DNA of 64,000 nt from Streptomyces sp. NBC_00286 (GTDB taxonomy: Bacteria > Actinomycetota > Actinomycetes > Streptomycetales > Streptomycetaceae): the NCBI RefSeq assembly GCF_036173125.1, contig NZ_CP108054.1, forward strand, positions 9,555,501-9,619,500, read 5' to 3'. Of the stretch, positions 7,267-15,715 are shown piece by piece (the first letter of the stretch is position 1; every line of letters starts with the position of its first letter). Both the position numbers and the translations under genes were made by a program. The notes below the pieces were generated by a model. That model was not told the DNA's origin and searched no databases. It saw nothing but the letters and a program-made list of their open reading frames with translations.

Positions 7267-8297
7267 CGGGTCTTCTCCCTGATGACGCTGCGGTAGAGGT
7301 ACGGCACGATGACGGCGGCCGACAACAGGAACATCACGACGGAGGCTGCGGCGCCGGTGTTGTAGCGCAGCGCACGGAAGGTCTGCTCGAAGACGAAGAT
7401 GCCGGGCACGTCGGTGGCGAAGCCGGGCCCCTGGCCGACCATGGCGTAGACGAGGTCGAAGGACTTCAGGCTGATGTGTCCGAGGATGATGAGCACGACG
7501 ACCACCACCGGACGCAGCCATGGCAGCACGATGTGCCAGTGGTAGCGCACGGTTCCGGCGCCGTCGAGAGCGGCCGCCTCGCGCAGTTCCTCGGGCAGGG
7601 CGCTCAGTGCGGCGAGGAAGTTGGCCATCACGAAGCCGCCGAGCTGCCAGGACGCGGCGATGACGACCGGGATGAGGGCGAGCGGGATGCCGAGCTCGAC
7701 CTGGATGAAGTGCCCGCCCGGCAGGACCGGTTCAAGGGCCCCGGACACGTCGCCGGCGACCGCCGGGTCAGTGATCCATTTGGGCCCGTGTTCGACGCCC
7801 AGCCCTTGGAGGATCAGGTTCGCCCCGGTCGACGGGGTGAAGATCCACCGCCACACCACGCCGGTGACGATGAACGACAGCGCGTACGGGAAGAGGAAGA
7901 CCCCCCGGAAGAACGTCCGTCCGGCCAGCGCGTTGTGCACCAGCAGGGCGAGCACCAGTCCCACGACGACGGCCAGGGTGAGGAAGAGGAAGGTGAAGAC
8001 GGTGACGTTCCGCAGGTCCGCCTGGAAGCGCGGGGTGTGGAACATGTCGTCGTAGGTCTGGTACAGCGGGTCGCGGGGCGACAGATCGGGGTTCAGGCCC
8101 TGCCACTTGGACACCGAGACGCGTACGGAGTATCCGATGAAGCCGTAGACGAAGATCCCGACCATGATCAGGCTGGGCGTCAGGATGGCGATGCCGAAGC
8201 GGTGCCGCCGCCACCACGCGGCCCGTGGCGAGGGCTTTGCGGGCGGCTCTTTCGTGGTGTGGGGCGCCGGTGCGGCGGGCCGGGTCAGTACCGGCAT
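7263..8297 (-). CDS. Carbohydrate ABC transporter permease (MalF type)
   Basis: The 344-residue protein has a Pro/Ala-rich cytoplasmic N-terminus, then six membrane segments and the EAA loop ELREAAALDGAGTVRYHWHIVLPWL, as in MalF/UgpA permeases. The ATG at 8297 follows CCAGGAGGTCCCC. The frame extends further upstream, but those residues are not family-like. The periplasmic-side loop between the third and fourth segments (near PSTGANLILQGLG to GGHFIQVE) is longer than usual. It pairs with the downstream permease and the binding lipoprotein upstream to import an oligosaccharide or glycoside. Confidence 0.93.
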   Translation of the reverse strand: MPVLTRPAAPAPHTTKEPPAKPSPRAAWWRRHRFGIAILTPSLIMVGIFVYGFIGYSVRVSVSKWQGLNPDLSPRDPLYQTYDDMFHTPRFQADLRNVTVFTFLFLTLAVVVGLVLALLVHNALAGRTFFRGVFLFPYALSFIVTGVVWRWIFTPSTGANLILQGLGVEHGPKWITDPAVAGDVSGALEPVLPGGHFIQVELGIPLALIPVVIAASWQLGGFVMANFLAALSALPEELREAAALDGAGTVRYHWHIVLPWLRPVVVVVLIILGHISLKSFDLVYAMVGQGPGFATDVPGIFVFEQTFRALRYNTGAAASVVMFLLSAAVIVPYLYRSVIREKTR

Positions 8298-8314
8298 GGG
8301 GACCTCCTGGGTAG

Positions 8315-8345
8315 GGCGGCGGGAGCGTGGGCCGGGCCCGCCGCC
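8315..8345 (-). terminator. GC-rich hairpin between binding-protein and permease genes
   Basis: GGCGGCGGG and CCCGCCGCC pair across a 13-nt loop in the 137-bp gap after the binding-protein gene. Sugar ABC operons often carry such a stem to keep the binding-protein transcript more abundant than the permease mRNA, by partial termination or 3'-end protection. Confidence 0.5.
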
Positions 8346-8434
8346 GGGACCCGAGTGGGACGGGGTGAGGACCTGGGGGAGTGCGTGCCAGACGCCTCGG
8401 CCCAGGCGTGATCCGAAGATCCGAAGGACAGGCC

Positions 8435-9721
8435 CTAACCCTTTGCTGCGGCGTCCAGGGCCTTGACGAAGGCGTCCACGTCCTTGGACTGGACGAACTG
8501 CGTGACGGCGTCGTAGAAGGACTGCTGGAACTGCGGGCTCATGGCCTCGCCGTGCACGATCGACTGCACGAGATCGTCGCCCCTGAAGGACGTCGCCGCC
8601 TGCTGTTGATAGGCGGGCAGCGAGTCGGTGGGGACGTCGCCACGGATCGGCGTCGAGCCCTTGTGCTTGCTGAAGGCCAGCTGGACGTCGGGCGAACTGA
8701 TCGCGGACGCCCACTTCAGCGCGAGATCCTTGTGCTTGGCGTTCTCGGCGACCACGAACGTGTCGACCACGGTCACGAAGCTGCCGTTGGTGCCCGGCTG
8801 CGGAATGTAACCGAAGTCGGTGCCGTCCTTCGCGCCGTCCTTGACGAGTTCGCCGTACGCCCAGTCGCCCATGCTCTCCACGGCGCAGTCACCCGCGGCG
8901 AGCCGCTTGGTGGCCTGGTCCCAGGTGAGCGCGGACGCGTCCGGATCCGCGTACGGGAGCATCTTCGCGAACAGCTCGGCGGCCTGCTTGACCTCGGCGT
9001 CGGTCCAGGCCGTCTCTCCCGAGGTCAGGGAGTCCCAGCCGCTCGGGCCGACCACGCCCAGGAGGATGTTCTCGAAGAGTTCGGCGGTGGCGAAGGCGTC
9101 CTTGCCGCCCAGACACAGTGGTGTGATGCCCTTGGCCTTGAGCTTGCCGAGGGCGTCGACGAGTTGGTCCGGTGTGGTGGACGCGCTCAGCTCGACGCCC
9201 GCCTCGGCGGTGAGCTTCTTGTTGAACCAGAGCACATTGCCCCGGTGGGCGCCGGTGGAGACGCCGTAGATCTTGCCGTCCTTGCTGACCGAGGTGACCA
9301 GGTCCCTGGGGATGGCGCTGCTCAGGCCGTCCTTTTCGTACACCGAGCTGAGGTCGGCGAGCAGATCGGAGTTGATGTACTCGCCGATGGCCGCTCCGGG
9401 GTGGGTCTGCCAGGTGTCGGGCGGGTTGCTGCCCTGCAGCCGGGTCTGCAGGACGGCCTGGGCGTTGCCGCCGCCTCCGCCGGCGACCGCTCCGTTGACG
9501 ACCTCGACGCCGGGGTTCCCCTTCTTGAATCCGGCGATCAGTTCCTTGAGCGCGGCGTCCTCCGAGCCGGAGGTCCACCAGGAGAAGACTTCGAGCTGGT
9601 TCGCGGCCGTCGCGCCGCTTCCTCCTCCGGCGGAGCTGCTCCCGCCGCCGCAGGCGGACAGGGTGAGCAGGGCGGTTGTGACGGTGGCGGCCGTCAGGTA
9701 GGTGGGTATGCGGTGTCTCAT
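8435..9721 (-). CDS. Sugar ABC transporter substrate-binding lipoprotein
   Basis: The 428-residue protein has a signal peptide with lipobox LSACGGG and then a solute-binding family 1 fold: LEVFSWWTSGSEDAALKEL, GGNAQAVLQTRLQGSNPPDTWQ, GVSTGAHRGNVLWFNKK, TPLCLGGKDAFATAELFENILL. These match glucose/mannose-type binding proteins of CUT1 importers. ATG 9721 is preferred over an ATG 21 bp upstream because AGGAGAG lies about 7 nt before it. It sits first in the transporter part of the operon, directly before two permeases. Ligand is not predictable from sequence; the neighbouring GH88 and GMC enzymes suggest a short uronide or glycoside. Confidence 0.92.
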   Translation of the reverse strand: MRHRIPTYLTAATVTTALLTLSACGGGSSSAGGGSGATAANQLEVFSWWTSGSEDAALKELIAGFKKGNPGVEVVNGAVAGGGGGNAQAVLQTRLQGSNPPDTWQTHPGAAIGEYINSDLLADLSSVYEKDGLSSAIPRDLVTSVSKDGKIYGVSTGAHRGNVLWFNKKLTAEAGVELSASTTPDQLVDALGKLKAKGITPLCLGGKDAFATAELFENILLGVVGPSGWDSLTSGETAWTDAEVKQAAELFAKMLPYADPDASALTWDQATKRLAAGDCAVESMGDWAYGELVKDGAKDGTDFGYIPQPGTNGSFVTVVDTFVVAENAKHKDLALKWASAISSPDVQLAFSKHKGSTPIRGDVPTDSLPAYQQQAATSFRGDDLVQSIVHGEAMSPQFQQSFYDAVTQFVQSKDVDAFVKALDAAAKG

Positions 9722-9799
9722 GGTGCGGCTCTCCTGGGTCATGGCTTGTGGGCGTTCGTAACTCCGAGCAGTGGGGGGTCGGTTCGCGGTAGAGCTGGG

Positions 9800-10972
9800 T
9801 CAGTCGCCGGGACGGGCGAAGGCGTCGACGGCGGCGATCGCGTCGAGGAACCAGTAGTCGCCCCACATCACGGACTCGTCGACGCCGAGGCCCTTGGCCT
9901 CGTGGTAGCTGGCGTGCTTGAGCACGCCCTCCCATGCCGGGTCGTCGTGGGCGAGGAAGTCGCCCTCGCACAGCCGGGTGAGGATGCGTACGGCGTAGTC
10001 GGCGTAGCCGCGGGCACGGGCGCTGTTCTGTTCCAGCCCGGCCAGCTGCCACAGCCCGCCGGCCGCGGCCGCGGCGGCGGACGACTCGTAGCGGCGTGGG
10101 GGGTCCGGCTCCTCCCAGTCGTTGGGCGGTACGAGCCGGTCTCCGGTGCGTTCGATGTAGAAGTCGGCGCAGGCGCGGGCCGTGTCGAGGAAGCGGCGGT
10201 CGCCGCTGTGCCGGTAGGCGGTGCCGAAGCCGTAAAGGGCCCAGGCCTGGCCTCTGGCCCAGGACCCGTCGTCGGCGTAGCCCTGCTGGGTGGTCTGCCG
10301 CAGGAACCGGCCGTCGGCGAGGTCGAAGATCCCCTCGTGGGAGGCGCTGCCGTCGCCGCGTATCAGCACCCGGCGGGTGGTCAGGCAGTGCTCGTGGGCG
10401 ATGCGGGCGAGGTCGGGGTCTCCGGTGCGGCGGGCGGCGTGGAAGACGATCCCGACGTTCATCATGACGTCGATGAAGAGGCTGTCGGGGGCGAGGAAGC
10501 TTGGCAGGTAGCGGCCCCGCTCGACGAAGCGGGAAGCGGCGGTGCGCCCGGCGTACACGACGACGTCGTCGCGGGCGGGGTCGCCGGTGGCCTCGTACCA
10601 GCGGCGCCACGTGGACCAGAACACGAAGCCCAGGTCGTGTACGGCGCGGTCGTCCTTGCGGTGTTCGACGAGCCGGCTGTAGTGCTCGGCCCGTTCCCGG
10701 AACCACGCCTCGCCGGTGTGGTCGGCCAGCATCCACAACTGCCCGCCGAGGAAGCCCTCGCACCAGTTGGTCCAGGCCTCGGCGTCCACGGCCCAGGCAC
10801 CGCCCTGGGTGTAGAGGGGGAACCGGTCGGGATGGCGCTCGACGAGGGCACGGACCTTTGCCTCGGCCGTCCGCCACGCCAGGTCGGCCGCCGGGGCGAA
10901 GGACGCGGGAACGGTCCAGCCGTCCGGGAGGGCGAGCGGCAGGGGCTCGGGCAGGATCGGGTACGTCGCCAT
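9800..10972 (-). CDS. GH88-family unsaturated glucuronyl hydrolase
   Basis: The 390-residue protein has the alpha6/alpha6-barrel features of GH88. Asp113 in VHDLGF and Asp168 in FIDVMMN align with the two catalytic aspartates of Bacillus unsaturated glucuronyl hydrolase, and SWARGQAWALYGF and WGDYWFLDAI are family blocks. These enzymes hydrate the 4,5-double bond of unsaturated uronic acids made by polysaccharide lyases, releasing the sugar. No signal peptide is seen, so it acts in the cytoplasm on imported material. The start follows GAGGAGG and comes 1 nt after the aldehyde dehydrogenase stop. No polysaccharide lyase is in the window, so the source of its substrate is open. Confidence 0.9.
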   Translation of the reverse strand: MATYPILPEPLPLALPDGWTVPASFAPAADLAWRTAEAKVRALVERHPDRFPLYTQGGAWAVDAEAWTNWCEGFLGGQLWMLADHTGEAWFRERAEHYSRLVEHRKDDRAVHDLGFVFWSTWRRWYEATGDPARDDVVVYAGRTAASRFVERGRYLPSFLAPDSLFIDVMMNVGIVFHAARRTGDPDLARIAHEHCLTTRRVLIRGDGSASHEGIFDLADGRFLRQTTQQGYADDGSWARGQAWALYGFGTAYRHSGDRRFLDTARACADFYIERTGDRLVPPNDWEEPDPPRRYESSAAAAAAGGLWQLAGLEQNSARARGYADYAVRILTRLCEGDFLAHDDPAWEGVLKHASYHEAKGLGVDESVMWGDYWFLDAIAAVDAFARPGD

Positions 10973-10973
10973 G

Positions 10974-12476
10974 TCACGCCTCCTCGGGAAGCCAGCGGGC
11001 GGTGCGTGGGCCGACCTGGAGCTGAACCGTCTTGGTCTCGGTGAACGCGGCGATCGCCTGCCGTCCCAGTTCGCGGCCCAGGCCGCTGGCGCCGTAGCCG
11101 CCGAAGGGCAGTTCGGGGTAGCCGTCCATCCAGCGGTTGACCCAGACGGTGCCCGCCCGGATACCGCGGGCGGCCGTCAGCGCCGCGTCGATGTCGCGGG
11201 TCCAGATGCCGGCGGACAGCCCGTACATGGTGGAGTTGGCGATGCGGATCGCGTCGTCCAGGTCGTCGAAAGTGATCAGCGACAGGACCGGGCCGAAGAT
11301 CTCCTCGCGGGCGATGGACATGTCCTCGGTGACGCCGGTGAAGACGGTCGGACGGTAGAAGCGGCCGGTCCCGGCGGGCAGGGCGAGCCGGTCGCCACCG
11401 AGCAGGATCCGCGCGCCGTCGGCCCTGCCTTCGCCGACGTAGCGTTCGATGGTGTCCAGCTGCTCCTGGTTGACGATCGCGCCGACCTTGGTCGCCTCGT
11501 CGAGGGGGTCGCCGACCGGGACCCGGCGCGAGCGCTCGACGACCGCCGCCTGCAGCTCTTCGGCGATGTCACGGTGTACGAGGACGCGGCTTCCGGAGTT
11601 GCAGCACTCCCCGGCGTTGAAGCAGACGCCGAAGACGATCGCGTCCAGCGCCGCGTCCAGGTCGGCGTCGGGGAGGACGATCTGCGGGTTCTTGCCGCCG
11701 AGTTCGAGTTCGACGCGCTTGAGCTGCTCGCCCGCGGTGCGGGCGACTATGCGTCCGACGGCGGTGGAACCGGTGAAGGAGACCAGGTCGACGCCGGGGT
11801 GGGACGTCAGGGCCGCCCCTGTCTCTCCGGCGCCCGTCACGGTGTTGACGACCCCTTCCGGGATGCCCGCCTCCAGCAGCAGCCGGGTCAGGTGCACGGT
11901 GGTCCCGGGGGTGAGCTCGCTGGGCTTGACCACGGCGGTGCAGCCGACGGCCAGCGCGAAGGGCAGCTTCTGGCTGACGATCAGCAGGGGGAAGTTCCAG
12001 GGCGTGATCACCCCGACGACACCGACCGGTTCATGGACGACGAGCGCGAGGACGTCCGTGCCGAGCTGGTTGTGGGCGTCACCGTAGGAGTGCCGGGCGA
12101 GGGTGGCGGCGTACTCCCACAGTCCTGCGCTGCCTTCGATCTCGTCGCGGGCCTGGCTGATCGGCTTGCCGCTCTCCAGTACCTCGGTGCGGGCGAGCTG
12201 CTCGGCGTCGCGGCGGATCAGCTCGGCGACCTTGTGCAGCCGCCGCGCCCGGTCGGCACCGGACAGGCGAGGCCAGGGGCCCTCGTCGAAGGCGCGGCGG
12301 GCGGCCCGCACGGCGTTGTCCACGTCGGCGGCCCGGGCCCGGGGGTAGCGGCCGACGACGACGTCGTGCGCGGGGCTCTCCCGTTCGAACCACTCGTCGC
12401 CGGCGGCCCCGACGTCCTTGCCGTCGATGACCATCAGCCGTTCGACGGCAGTGATCTGATGGGCGGTCATTTCCAT
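10974..12476 (-). CDS. NAD(P)-dependent aldehyde dehydrogenase
   Basis: The 500-residue protein covers the whole ALDH fold: PWNFPLLI and KPSELTP for cofactor binding, FTGSTAVGR, ELGGKNPQIV with the general-base Glu, and the nucleophile Cys in FNAGECCNSGSR. The C-terminal block is PFGGYGASGLGRELG. It oxidises an aldehyde to an acid. Two ATGs (12476 and 12470) are possible; GAGG fits the second better. In the operon it lies between an enoyl-CoA hydratase and GH88. It may take the aldehyde released by a hydratase/lyase, as vanillin dehydrogenase does in hydroxycinnamate breakdown; this is inference. Confidence 0.92.
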   Translation of the reverse strand: MEMTAHQITAVERLMVIDGKDVGAAGDEWFERESPAHDVVVGRYPRARAADVDNAVRAARRAFDEGPWPRLSGADRARRLHKVAELIRRDAEQLARTEVLESGKPISQARDEIEGSAGLWEYAATLARHSYGDAHNQLGTDVLALVVHEPVGVVGVITPWNFPLLIVSQKLPFALAVGCTAVVKPSELTPGTTVHLTRLLLEAGIPEGVVNTVTGAGETGAALTSHPGVDLVSFTGSTAVGRIVARTAGEQLKRVELELGGKNPQIVLPDADLDAALDAIVFGVCFNAGECCNSGSRVLVHRDIAEELQAAVVERSRRVPVGDPLDEATKVGAIVNQEQLDTIERYVGEGRADGARILLGGDRLALPAGTGRFYRPTVFTGVTEDMSIAREEIFGPVLSLITFDDLDDAIRIANSTMYGLSAGIWTRDIDAALTAARGIRAGTVWVNRWMDGYPELPFGGYGASGLGRELGRQAIAAFTETKTVQLQVGPRTARWLPEEA

Positions 12477-12521
12477 TACCTCGATCTCGTGCGAGTGGTG
12501 GTTCCTTGGCGGCCGTACCGG

Positions 12522-13319
12522 TCAGAGCCCGCGGAAGTGCGGGGCGCGCCGCTCGTGGAAGGCGCGCATCCCTTCGATGAGGTCCTCGGTGGCCGAGGCC
12601 AGGCCGCCCCCGAGGGCCTCCAGTACGCGGCTGGGGGCGCCCTCGGCCGCGGCGTCGATCAGCTGTTTGGCGATCTGGACGGCTATGGGTGAGCCGCCGC
12701 TCAGCCGGTCGACGAGGTCCGTCACGGCTTCCTCGGCGGCGTCCGGAGCGGGGCACTCGGTGGCCAGGCCCCAGGCGGCGGCGGTCGGCCCGTCCACCTG
12801 TTGCCGGGCCAGGACGATCTGCTTGGCACGGGCCCGGCCGACCAGCTCGGTGAGCCGCTCGGTGCCGCCCCAGCCGGGCACTGTGCCCAGGCCGACCTCG
12901 GGCAGGCTGAGCCGGGCATCCGTAGTGACGATCCTGAAGTCGCAGGCGAGCGCGAGCTCCAGGCCGCCGCCCGCCGCCACGCCGTGCACCACGGCGACCG
13001 TCGGCTGGCGCAGCGAGGCCAGCAGGTCGAAGACGCGATGGCCGCGGGCGGTCCACTCCCGCCACATCTCGACGGAGCTGAGGGAAGCGAACCGGTTGAT
13101 GTCCGCCCCGACGCAGAACGCCTTCGGGCCGGCGCCGCGCACCACGACCACCCGGGCGTCACCGGCGGCGACGGCGCGGAGTGCCGCTTCGAGGGCGTCC
13201 AGCATCTCGGGAGTGAGCGCGTTGAGCTTGGCGGACCGGTCGAGGACGAGTGTGGCGACGTCGCCGTCGGTCTCGGCCCGTACCGTCCCCTCAGGCGGCG
13301 CGATCTGATCGATGCTCAT
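12522..13319 (-). CDS. Enoyl-CoA hydratase/isomerase family protein
   Basis: The 265-residue crotonase-fold protein has LDRSAKLNALTPEM, the oxyanion-hole segment GADINRFA, VHGVAAGGGLELALACDFRI, and PEVGLGTVPGWGGTERL, which carries one of the two acidic residues used in hydration. It could hydrate an enoyl-CoA or act as a hydratase/lyase. The ATG overlaps the stop of the upstream GMC gene by 4 nt. With a CoA-transferase two genes upstream and an aldehyde dehydrogenase next, it would fit CoA-dependent side-chain shortening of an aromatic or branched acid. Exact substrate is not visible. Confidence 0.9.
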   Translation of the reverse strand: MSIDQIAPPEGTVRAETDGDVATLVLDRSAKLNALTPEMLDALEAALRAVAAGDARVVVVRGAGPKAFCVGADINRFASLSSVEMWREWTARGHRVFDLLASLRQPTVAVVHGVAAGGGLELALACDFRIVTTDARLSLPEVGLGTVPGWGGTERLTELVGRARAKQIVLARQQVDGPTAAAWGLATECPAPDAAEEAVTDLVDRLSGGSPIAVQIAKQLIDAAAEGAPSRVLEALGGGLASATEDLIEGMRAFHERRAPHFRGL

Positions 13320-15715
13320 ACGACGCTCCCGCCCAGGTCGCCGGCCAGCTTCTCGGCGGCGCGCAACACGACGGCCCAGATGGTGAGCGTCGGGTTGATG
13401 CCGGGGCAGCTGGGGAACGCCGCACCGCCGTAGACATGCAGGCCGGGGGTGTCGTGAACGGCCAGCCAAGGGTCGAGGACCGTGTCGGCGGGATCCTCGC
13501 CGAAGCGGCAGCCGCCCAGGTCGTGGCTGGAGCCGACGCCCGTGAAGTGCGGGCCCTCCCACGTGGTGGCGGCGCCCATCTCGCGCAGGATCCCGGCGGC
13601 CTGTTCGCCCATCCAGGCCGCGAGCCGCCGCTCGTTCTCGCGCAGCCGGTAGGTGACCCGGACCACCGGCATGCCGACGCCGGAGCGGTCGCGGTGCCGG
13701 GGGTCGAGGTCCACGAAGTGGCCCGCGTACGGGAGCGCGTCCGGCTGGATCCGCACGACGCCCTGGTGCTGCCAGCGCAGCAGATGGGCGCGGTAGGACC
13801 TGCCCCACGGGCGGACATCGGGCGGCAGACACTCCCGGCTGATCTGGAGCGGCAGGAACTGCTGCTCGGCGCCGAGCGTGGCGCCGCCGACGAATCCGTG
13901 CGCGGCGAAGTCGAACCGCTCGGCCACGTAGTCGTCCAGCACCATGCCCTGGGCCGCCGGTCCGGTGTGCCGGTTGAGGTACACGTCGGGGAGGAAGCCG
14001 TTGACGTGGGCGAACATCTTGGTCATGTAGTGCTTGCCGAGCTGGCCGGTGGTGTTGCCCAGCCCGTCCGGGTGCTTGCCGTCCGCCGAGACGAACATCA
14101 GCCGCAGGTTCTCGTACGTGTAGGCGGACAGGATCACGGCGCGGGCGTGCTGGGTACGGACCCTGCCGTGCGGGTCGAGGTACTCGACTCCGACGGCGGC
14201 CCCGGTGGAGTCGAGCAGCACACGGATGGCCCGGCAATGGGTACGCAGCTCGAACCTGCCCGTCCGCAGGGCCTGCGGCACGGGGCCGAGCCCCGGGTGC
14301 CAGCGGTCTCCGCTGCTGGTGCCGAGCCCGTTGCTCCACGCCGAGTAGGTCGTCGCGGGCCGGCCGCCGTACTCCACGGTGTTGAGGCCCACCGGGACGG
14401 GATGCGGATGCAGGCCCCGGGCCTCGGTCGCCGTGCGGAACCGCTCACCGAGGGAGAAGGGCCGCATCGGGGGCATGGGCAGCGGCTTGCTGCGCTCGAC
14501 GTACGGGTTGGAGTCGTCGCCGGCCACACCGATCAGGTGCTCCAGGCGCGTGTAGTACGGCTCCAACTCCTCGTACGTGACAGGCCAGTCGGCGAGAGTG
14601 CAGTCCTCGGGGAGGATGTCCCGTCCGTACTGTTCGGTGATGCGGGTGAGCGGCCGGAAGTGCCAGGGGTGGAAGCGGCGCAGCCAGGCGCCGTAGTGAC
14701 CGGCCGAGCCGCCGACGCCGTTGACCATCCGGCCGAGCGAGAACGTCGCCTCCTGGCTCCCGGCGTCGTCCGCGTCCTGGCGCCAACGAGGCGTCTCCTG
14801 TTGGAACTTGGGCCCCAGCCCGGCGCGGGCGTAGTACGCGTCGCCGAGTTCGTCGGGCCGGAAGTCGTCCTTGCCGCGCCAGGGTCCCGCCTCCAGGCCG
14901 ACGACCGTGAGGCCGGCCTCGGCGAAGGTCTGCGCGACCAGCCCGCCCATGGCTCCGACGCCCACGAGTAGGACGTCCACCTCGTCGGCCGAGTCGGTCG
15001 CCTTCGGCGACACGGCGTTGCGGTACGCCTCCCGCGTCCACGCCTCCTCCGCCTCGTCGTGCGGCAGCGCGTCCACGACGTCGGCGAGGGTACGGACGAT
15101 TCCGCCCTTGGTCACCGGCTCGGGGGAGAGGTTCTCCTCGGCGGAGTTCTCCAGCCAGACGCCGGGGTGGCCGAGCAGCCGCCAGCCCGCAGCGTCACGG
15201 TTGCCGCCGTGGGCAGGGTCGGCGAACAGCCCTTCCTGCAGATGAGCCCGCAGCTGGGCGAAGGCGAGCTGCTGCTCTTCGGCGCCGAGCAGTGCCTCGC
15301 CGAGTGGCGCGTCACCGGGCATTGCCTCGCCGGACAGTGCGTCGCCGGACAGCCCGTCGCCGGGCGGCGCGTCACCAGCCTTTGCCTCGCCGGACAGTGC
15401 GTTGCCGAGCCGACCCTCGCTCAAGTGCTGCACGAGCGCGTCCTGTTGGTCGCTTCGCAACTCGGCGAAGCCGTGGCCGAAGGTGCCGCGGGCCGAGGCG
15501 TCGAAGGCCGCGAGGACGGTCTGATAGAGGGGGACGAGGCGGCTGTCGTGACCGGCGAGGGCCCGGTCGACGTAGTCGAGGACGCCGATGGCGCGGGCTC
15601 CAGGACCGTGCTCGTCGGCGGGGAAGAGCCGTTCGAAGAAGGCGTCGGCGACGCGCGCCTCGGTGGCGGTCAGCGCGGTGCGGGCCGCGCCGGACGACGG
15701 GGAGGAGGTGGTCAT
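13316..15715 (-). CDS. Fused gluconate-2-dehydrogenase-subunit-3 / GMC oxidoreductase
   Basis: This 799-residue protein joins two parts that are usually separate. Residues about 15-200 resemble the small subunit (family 3) of gluconate 2-dehydrogenase and glucoside 3-dehydrogenase. Residues about 240-799 form a GMC flavoprotein with GVGAMGGLVAQTFAEAG, GVGGSAGHYGAWLRRFHPWHF, and the C-terminal SSHDLGGCRFG and AFPSCPGINPTLTIWAV. Inside the first part, residues about 102-142 are a run of Gly-Asp/Glu-Ala pentapeptides. The best analogy is an FAD glucoside 3-dehydrogenase with its chaperone-like small subunit fused on, but no Tat signal is seen, so it should be cytoplasmic. Its start overlaps the CoA-transferase stop by 4 nt. 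Confidence 0.82.
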   Translation of the reverse strand: MTTSSPSSGAARTALTATEARVADAFFERLFPADEHGPGARAIGVLDYVDRALAGHDSRLVPLYQTVLAAFDASARGTFGHGFAELRSDQQDALVQHLSEGRLGNALSGEAKAGDAPPGDGLSGDALSGEAMPGDAPLGEALLGAEEQQLAFAQLRAHLQEGLFADPAHGGNRDAAGWRLLGHPGVWLENSAEENLSPEPVTKGGIVRTLADVVDALPHDEAEEAWTREAYRNAVSPKATDSADEVDVLLVGVGAMGGLVAQTFAEAGLTVVGLEAGPWRGKDDFRPDELGDAYYARAGLGPKFQQETPRWRQDADDAGSQEATFSLGRMVNGVGGSAGHYGAWLRRFHPWHFRPLTRITEQYGRDILPEDCTLADWPVTYEELEPYYTRLEHLIGVAGDDSNPYVERSKPLPMPPMRPFSLGERFRTATEARGLHPHPVPVGLNTVEYGGRPATTYSAWSNGLGTSSGDRWHPGLGPVPQALRTGRFELRTHCRAIRVLLDSTGAAVGVEYLDPHGRVRTQHARAVILSAYTYENLRLMFVSADGKHPDGLGNTTGQLGKHYMTKMFAHVNGFLPDVYLNRHTGPAAQGMVLDDYVAERFDFAAHGFVGGATLGAEQQFLPLQISRECLPPDVRPWGRSYRAHLLRWQHQGVVRIQPDALPYAGHFVDLDPRHRDRSGVGMPVVRVTYRLRENERRLAAWMGEQAAGILREMGAATTWEGPHFTGVGSSHDLGGCRFGEDPADTVLDPWLAVHDTPGLHVYGGAAFPSCPGINPTLTIWAVVLRAAEKLAGDLGGSVV
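15290..15410 (-). repeat. In-frame 15-bp repeats encoding Gly-Asp/Glu-Ala pentapeptides
   Basis: The fused GMC gene contains about eight imperfect 15-bp units whose translation is of the type LSGDA, LSGEA, MPGDA, PLGEA, APPGD. Units differ by a few bases only (TCGCCGGACAGTGCG recurs). The stretch is hydrophilic and acidic, lies in the small-subunit-like domain, and is probably a flexible loop that has grown by slippage. Confidence 0.75.

Noticed and set aside
8381..11044. Plus-strand open frame of 887 codons
   Set aside because: It is antisense to the binding-protein and GH88 genes; no domain pattern was found.
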